A stretch of 64,000 bases of DNA from Anopheles merus (Eukaryota; Arthropoda; Insecta; Diptera; Culicidae). This document shows positions 56,901-64,000 of the stretch, in pieces (the first letter of the stretch is position 1; each line of letters opens with the position of its first letter). The notes below the pieces were generated by a model that was not told where the DNA came from, ran no database searches, and was given only the letters and a program-made list of their open reading frames with translations. The position numbers and the translations under genes are program-made. The stretch is from NCBI RefSeq assembly GCF_017562075.2, contig NC_054082.1:57144136-57208135 (forward strand), given 5' to 3'.

Positions 56901-59900
56901 GCAATAAGAACAACAACACTTTTTACGGCAAAATTACATTATACCACACATCAAATGTTGCATTAGCGTCGGGTCAGCAAGAATATGCATACAAATGTAA
57001 AACTCGAATAAACAATTGAATCGTGCCACTCTCTTTGTTTGGTATAGGTTTGATTCGGAAGCTATGAAAACTTCATTCGATATCTGTTTTAAATACATTT
57101 GAATAAACTTTTGTATTTGTGTGTTTAAATATCATATTTATATAAAAGAACAATACGGTAATACCATTTTCCAACCATTACAATGGTTTAAAAAGGTTAG
57201 TTAGAAAAATAAAACAACCATAAGTTTAAAACAAAAATGCATAAGGACTAAAAGTCTATATGAAACGGGTCGGAGATATATGAACGGGTCGCAAAACAAT
57301 TTTACGATGTGTTACTTTCTAAATATTATTTGTGCAAATAAGCCACACCATCCTTTGAGGGCAATATAAGTGCTCGTAGACTGTCCTGTGAAATAAGCTG
57401 TCGCAATGAAAGCAAAAAAGAAGAAGTATTTGAACAGAAGAATGTGTATGAACCTACGAACACGATAAGTGACGAAGAAGTTGTGTAGTGGATGCGCCTG
57501 TGCGTTCACATTTCACACATCGTACTGTTTGTTTATTGTTATCTTTTTGTGTGAGTTAATATTTGATTTCCAGTTGCCTTTCGACTGCCGATCTGGCTTC
57601 TGGTAGTAGTTTATGTTGTTACTACTGGAAATGTTGTATTCGTCACCCTCTTTCAGCAACATTTAGCAACGACGATTCGATGGTTTAGTTGAAATGAATA
57701 AAAAAGCAAACCTCAATCACACGTTTCCAGCATTTTGTTTTGTTTGAACATGCTCATAAGGGTGTAAATTCGACAACGTATTTCATCGTCACTTACATTA
57801 TCCAGGGTTGCCCGAAAATTATGCACATGATTTTGACAGATTTTTCGTGTCTTTGGGAACAATTAGCATGAGAAAGAATATCGAATATCGTCGCATGGTA
57901 ATGTACTCTATACCAACGCAGGTGTATCTAGCGGAGAATAAGGATTACCTGTTAGCTAACATCTCAGTTAGAAAGTTTTTGGTGGCCATTCCACCACTTA
58001 TTCACACTTCAACGCCCTCGACACTTTACTACTACTATCGATATTCAACATATTTTTATGGATGGATCAAATATCACCGGGCCTGGTGCTGAACAAGTGG
58101 GAGTTTGCTGAGCATGCTTGTGTTTCTCTCGCATGCAATAATGTAACCACAATCTGTGGCAAACACCCTGATTGGCGGTATACCGCTGATGCTGCAGGAG
58201 ATGAATGGGAAATAATTCGATTGAAATTGTATCTCCAGGCGGCTCAAAGTTCTTTCCATTCTATGGACGATTGGCACGCGAAGATTGAGATCGAAGCAAA
58301 ATGAATGATAACAAGTCAATCACAGTCTGTCAGTTTGCGGGTGCCGAGTGATGCGTCAGGCACGATCTGTCGCTGCCGAAATAATGCAGTCATTCAAGGT
58401 GATTAACGCCGCTGTCCCCGCAGCCGCAATGAAACTGGGTTCGGGAGAACAGATGAAACATGGCCACAACAAAATTGTAGAATGAACTTATTACGTTATC
58501 CGATGGCAAATCAAGGCCGACACATGCGGAGGACTCAAGCGTCCATCGTTAAATTGTGTATGGAATTCAAGACGGAATTTTGAACGATCATTGAGTAATA
58601 TAGATTTTTTTCTGAAGAAAAAAATATACCTGACCTGAAATAGTTTGAATATTGTCAAATGAAACAATAAATATCAAATAAAACTGTTTATCGCATTTAA
58701 TATATTTACAGTTTGTGGTTCACAATATAAAAACCAAAAAATACATGCATAAAAATAAATGTTCTTTGTTCGTTAATACTCAATATCACATATTTCACAA
58801 TACTTCAATAAGCTCGAATTTTCAGGTCTATTCTATTCATTTTTTTTAATTAAGATGAAATGCACACCCTTCCAACCGACATAAAGTCCTACTTGCCACG
58901 AAGATTTTTCGTACCTGTATCATTCCTCATGCTTTATGATGTATTTCTCCAAAATGTGTTTCTGCATGTGTGCATGAAGATAAAAGACATGTTAAGTTAT
59001 ATGCACAAAACGGAAAACTGAAGAACGAAAAGAGAGATGCCTTTGTCTTTGTTAGCCTCAAAAGTTTGACTGTTTTGAAATGTAGGGAAGAGCAGGTAGA
59101 ATTTATGAGTTCCTTTTTTTATTTTTTGTTAATTTTTTGTTATATTTTCAAAATTAACTACCAAAGATATGGGATGGCCATAGTTGCACGAATAAAAAAT
59201 AATATAATCGTATTTGTATTTTGCTTTGCATCATAAGTAACATCAAGTTCCTTCTGATTAAAAAAGGAGAGATCGTTTTATGGATTGCTCTAGAAATAAA
59301 CGTATGACACTGTAGAAAAAGCTGTCAAAATTTCTCAAGCACCTCCATAGTCTGCCATATAGCCTGTTCTAGGGGAAGGCATTTCATTTGGTAGAACTAC
59401 AGATTAAGCTGGTGGCTTGGTAGTGTGAGCAGCAAACTAATATTGACAATCTATCATTTGACGCTAGAACACATTGCGCAGCTTACGATCGATCGTTTCT
59501 TGTCTTGCATATACATTTGCGAATGTTGGATGTTTTTCTTGCTGATTTGTTCAAAATGACCATGAGCATGCACTCATTTTTTTACGTTAATTTATCAAAC
59601 AGCCTGAGTCGAATAAATTAAGCAATACGACCGAAGCCGTTCCTACTGAATAAAAACTAAAATTTATCAAACGAACCGTATCATTCAATTCTTGTGAAGC
59701 GGTTCAATCATTTTTTTCACGTGAACTGAATGAACCGTATGGCTCTGGTTCATTTGGTACACCTCTAGTATGTTACCAAGATAGACAGTGGTCTAATTTT
59801 GTTGCGCGCAACATTGTTGCTGAGCAAGAATATGAACTTAACAGCTACCGCAACTTTTTTGCTGACCGAATTTGACTCTTGTCCAGCAACATTTTATATT

Positions 59901-62297
59901 TACCTTAATCATGGTTATGGAGCGTATGAAATGATACAGCAGCTCAGTGCCATTTAAATTTTTTTAAATATAATCATTCATAGTTCAATTGTTGGTATAA
60001 ATGTTATTATATGAACGCTTTTTCAGCAAATGTATAATAAAAAAACTTGAAACTTCAATTTGCCCTGCTTTTTGACGTTATGTAATGTCAAATCTAAAAG
60101 CTTCCAGCAACAGTCATAGTCCACCTCAGCATAGTCAGTCATAGTCTCTCTTCTCGCCTCCCGTAAGTGTTCTTACGTATGTGTTTTATTTTATTTGTCT
60201 TTTCTTATTCTTTCCAACTTTATTTTCTTTGTTTTGTTTGTGTCCTATCTGATCAGTTGTGATCTTGTAAATAAGATTTTTTTCTCTATACTTTTTATTT
60301 CTTTTTTATTTACATGTTTAAAGCTTTTTTGACTGGACCTTTGTATTTTTATAATAGGGTTAGCTTTAGGTTTAGACTTTGCATCTAAGTAAAAGTATTC
60401 AATTGCATAACCCTTGAAGCAAACAATTTTTATTTCTTAGAAAAAACTTGCCAAACTCGAATGTTTGTGTGTGTCGATTATCACGTTTTTTAGCCAAATA
60501 CATTTGATTAATGGCATATTTTGATGAATTTTTATGCACAAAGCACTTTTATACATTTAATCATTTATTTAATATGTTTCATACAGGAAAAAAATATAAT
60601 TCTGGGTTTTTAGCCAAAAAGCAATTTGTTTTCAAATTGACAATTCTCGGAGAAATTGTACTGATTTGACACATGAATTGTGAAATTAAGAAGGCCGCGT
60701 ACCTCCGAATTAACAGGTATCGATAATTGCGTAACTGTGGAAATAACTGTGTCGCCTACAACAGATTCTTGAACAGTCCTTAAGTATATCGTAATGCATT
60801 TTGCGTGCTGGCAAATGTTTGATGAAGCAATTGAGTAGTTTTACCGTCTGAGATAAAGTAAGAACTGCGTTATTTCAACAGTTGTAAAAGTTAACCTTAT
60901 TGAAGCAAAGTAAGAGATAAAAATATATCTCTAAAATTCGAACGACTTGCTTACTAATCGATGCTAATAAATTGTTTCTATATAAACAACTTTCAATTGA
61001 TGTGGTTTGCCAGCGATTATCAGGTTCGTCGCTGAACAATGTAATCTTTGTTATTCTTCTTATTTGTATCTAAATTGTCTTTGAAGTTGAAGTAAAGCAC
61101 CTTTACTCCGGGATTCATTTCGACGAATAAAGCTTCACGCAACAATCAACAAACCGCCGACATTCGTCAAGCTAAAAAAGCGCTAACGAAAAGCGACAGC
61201 AGGCAAGCAATATTTCACGATCCATCGAAAACACTAACCACCGACGTAAACAAACCGTATGTGTGCATCTGCTCATAGGGAAGAAAATGTGATGGTTGAA
61301 AACGTGTCTTTTGGACATAAAAAAGCATCGATGAATGTTCCTCGTTCTGCAGACTTACATTGAAACTGTTGGACTGTACCGAGCTTATGTTTGCAGTTTT
61401 TGTTATCATCGACAGAGGATCATCGTACGAAAACCCCCGTGGAGACATTGAATTTGTTTGCGCTACGTTTTCGAGCATGTTGATCATGCCAAGTATGGAT
61501 GGAAAACAAGTTATCGAATCAATTCAGTCAATTCAGTTTAGACGGTTAGAATGAGGAAAAGGAAATGAAAAATAACTTAATTACACATAACTACAGGTTT
61601 TCTTAGTTCAAATTACTCTGAACATTTGAGACCGTTTTGACTCGTACTTTTATTCACTACACTATTGGTGAAAGCTCAGAAGATTGAGTATGGATCGAAT
61701 TACCGTTCTCCATGGAGAGCTCACATAGAATTTACCCTGATATGATAGTTATTGGATCAGACAAATCGGTTGAATTCTTGTGTTATAGTTCATTTTCCGT
61801 TCGGTTGTATGAAATGAAATGTAAACGAGAAAATTGTGATCGGTATGATTGGCGAGCATGTGGTATTCGTTTATCTAAAGAAGAATGGTGACTGATGTGA
61901 CAGTGCCAATCGTCCTAAGTTTTCGGAAGATCGAGACATTAGATAATTTATGCGATATTGTTGCCGCGTCACTCTAACAAAGGTTTGTTTTTGTTATGTT
62001 TTATCGAAATGTGTTACGTGATTTGTTCTTTCGTATTTCGTTCATTTCATATGGCTGATATTTTTTATTGACAACTATTTTTTACTGTTTTGCACTGTGC
62101 TTCTGCCATATTGCAATTAGTTATGAAAAAGTATAGAAAGCAACGAATAAAACAACATTTTAAACACTAAACTAAAAACTTGTAGAACAAAGTTTAGGAC
62201 ATTAACAGTTGAAGAACTAACTAATTGTGGTTGAGGATATCGAGAAGAAAACTAGCATTTGCATGTTCGCTTTTACAAAACCGCCATAAACAATAAA
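54000..62297 (+). other. first intron, middle part
   Basis: AT-rich with scattered less AT-rich patches (56150-56480 and 61130-61500). No SINE or clear MITE was recognised here. Open frames of up to about 124 codons on either strand lack motifs and flanking splice sites that I could trust. Confidence 0.4.
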
Positions 62298-62430
62298 TCT
62301 TCTTCTTCTAAGACATAACAACCGTTGTCGGTCACCACTAGTACCGCTGTACCACTATTGGGCTTGGTTTTCAGTGACTTATTGATTTACCCACCCATAG
62401 CAGGATGTACCCACAGCCAGTCCTGCGTAT
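62298..62430 (-). mobile_element. SINE fragment, A-type body
   Basis: CTTCTTCTTCTAAGACATAA tail complement, CCGTTGTCGGTCA, TTTCAGTGACTTATTGATT and CCATAGCAGGAT; the head is missing and the copy is diverged. Confidence 0.8.
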
Positions 62431-63845
62431 ACTAATGTACTGAAATAATAAAATTGGAATGTTTTAGGCTTGGGATCGATGTGGTTGGCACTGCCTTGAG
62501 CCTAATTGAAACACGTTTCACGCCATATATGTGTAGGTCTTATTTTAACAGTTTTATTAAAAAATTCAGCGTAAGGAGTTTAAAAAATCTACCGTTTTCT
62601 GTGTATCTAGAGCATCTTCCTAGTGCATCATATTTACTATGTTTCGTAAACATACCTGTGCCTTTGCAGGCATAAAGTCAATGTAGAAATAGTAGCAGTA
62701 CTCTACTAGAATGAAAAAGCAGTCAAATCGTTTGTTGATTTCTGGCCACATTCCGAATGAAGATATTTTTGGTTGTAGAAGCTGTTAAGTTTTTTTTCTT
62801 ATGTTATTCTGAACCTTCCGTTTGGGGTTGCTAATCATACAAAATAAATTTTAGGAATAGGTAGCTTAGATGCGTGTTAGCTTTTCTTCTCCTACTCTAC
62901 TATGTGACAGGAATGTGGGAAGATAATTCCTATCGCACTCGACGGAACCGGCCAACAGCGGCAAAGCTAAACCAAATGTTAACTGCCCATAGATAAAAAA
63001 AAGTCCTCTAAACGGCGCAAAGCACAAAAGCGGAATGATGATTATTTTTGGATTCGGTAGAAGGCTTCGTGTGTTAGTTGGGGTTTTGGATGGGACTTAC
63101 TTTTGTGTGCGTGCTATCTTCCATGTGGAGTTATTGATGTCGAGCCTGGTATAGCTAACCCACGCTTTACTTTAGAAAAAGGTAAAAATGTATGTTAATC
63201 AGGATTTTTTGACACCAGACATACCAGGGAACCAGGGAACACATACAAATTGCTTAATTAAAATGTTGATTGTGAGCTTAAGTTTCTCAGTCGATGTTCG
63301 CCCATATGCGTATCTGGTGCTTCTATGAAACTGTTTCCTGTAGTTGATTTAGTAATTCGTTTGTAGAAACAGGTAAAATATACCATTACTTTTCGAAAAT
63401 AAAGTTATATTTAAGGTGAAACTAATCACTGCATTATCCTACTCGACTCGGTGGTCTATTGGATAGATTTACCGATTGCTACAAATACGAACGGGTAGGA
63501 TTCCTGTTTTAATCATCCTTTCGTGGCTCTTCCAAAACCTGGTTTACGCATTCTACATTCAGAAGAAGAAGTTTTCCATTTTTTTTGAAGATTAGTCTAT
63601 AGATAGATTGGACACACAAACGTTGTTCTAACCAATCTGACAATCGTTGTCCGGGTTGAAAAGCTGATGATTTAATCAAGTGCATATCACAATAAATAAA
63701 GTAGATAGAAGAACTAAGGATGGGGAATGATGGAAAACTAAAGATAATAGAAGTAAAGTGATACTATTATTTGGTTTCTACCTCATAATAGCAAGACATT
63801 GCTGGAACAAGCAGAAACTTTATTTGAAAACGCAAATGTTTCACG
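62431..63845 (+). other. first intron, distal part
   Basis: AT-rich. A tRNA-like head (GGTGGTCTATTGGATAG) followed ~110 bases later by GAAGAAGAAG at 63450-63572 may be a different, degraded SINE. Confidence 0.35.
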
Positions 63846-64000
63846 ACTTCTTCTTCTATTTGGCGTAACGTCCTATGCGGACATGCCGGCCTATACAGGC
63901 TTTCGAGACTTAATTCATTACCATGTAGCTGGAAAGTCAATCTTTGCTACGGAGGGACGGTCCATTCTGGGCTTGAACCCATGACGGGCATGTTATTGAG
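63846..64000 (-). mobile_element. SINE copy, B-type body, cut by the window end
   Basis: CTTCTTCTTCTATTTGGCGT, CGTCCTATGCGGACATGCCG, GGGACGGTCCATTCTGGG and the B box complement GGGCTTGAACCCA. The head lies beyond 64000. Confidence 0.92.

Overview
This window looks like AT-rich insect DNA, most probably from a mosquito of the Anopheles type. The reasons are the mix of BEL/Pao, Ty3/gypsy-type, RTE and Jockey-like retroelements, a dense tRNA-derived SINE family resembling the SINE200 type of Anopheles, TA-flanked MITEs, long dinucleotide microsatellites, and a single GC-rich eukaryotic first coding exon followed by a consensus splice donor. Nothing points to bacterial organisation: there are no operons, CRISPR arrays or ribosome binding sites. 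The species assignment is inference.

Positions 1-14935 are a stack of retroelements inserted into one another. A Jockey/CR1-like LINE on the minus strand (pieces at 1-1746 and 3393-4073) is split by a short non-autonomous Ty3/gypsy-type LTR element (1752-3387) that has a tRNA-Ser-type primer site but no gag or pol. Next to it lies a decayed minus-strand RTE-clade LINE (4079-5785 and 14053-14935), split by a complete BEL/Pao element (5786-14047). The BEL element has 462-bp LTRs that look identical, a 5-bp target duplication CGTTT, a 1.9-kb leader full of minisatellites, and two overlapping frames. The first holds Gag, zinc knuckle and protease; the second holds RT, RNase H, integrase and a DUF5641-like tail. 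The BEL element landed in the first copy of a 287-bp tandem duplication of the RTE, which gives a relative order of events.

Positions 14936-49500 are intergenic and AT-rich. They carry most of about 15 SINE copies. All share a tRNA-like head with A and B boxes and a GAAGAAG tail, but there are two kinds of 3' body. There are also at least two clear TA-flanked MITEs (19144-19705 and the fold-back 27874-28083), two overlapping TIR complexes (15215-16950), a candidate inverted element (24964-25942), and long (TA)n, (GA)n and (CA)n tracts. I found no convincing host protein gene here.

Positions 49560-50719 hold the start of a host gene on the plus strand: a probable 5' leader with an overlapping upstream ORF, then a His- and Ala-rich first coding exon of 377 nt ending at a GTAAGC donor. 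From 50720 to the window end I read the sequence as the first intron; no second exon could be recognised. The gene was not identified; its composition suggests a nuclear regulator.
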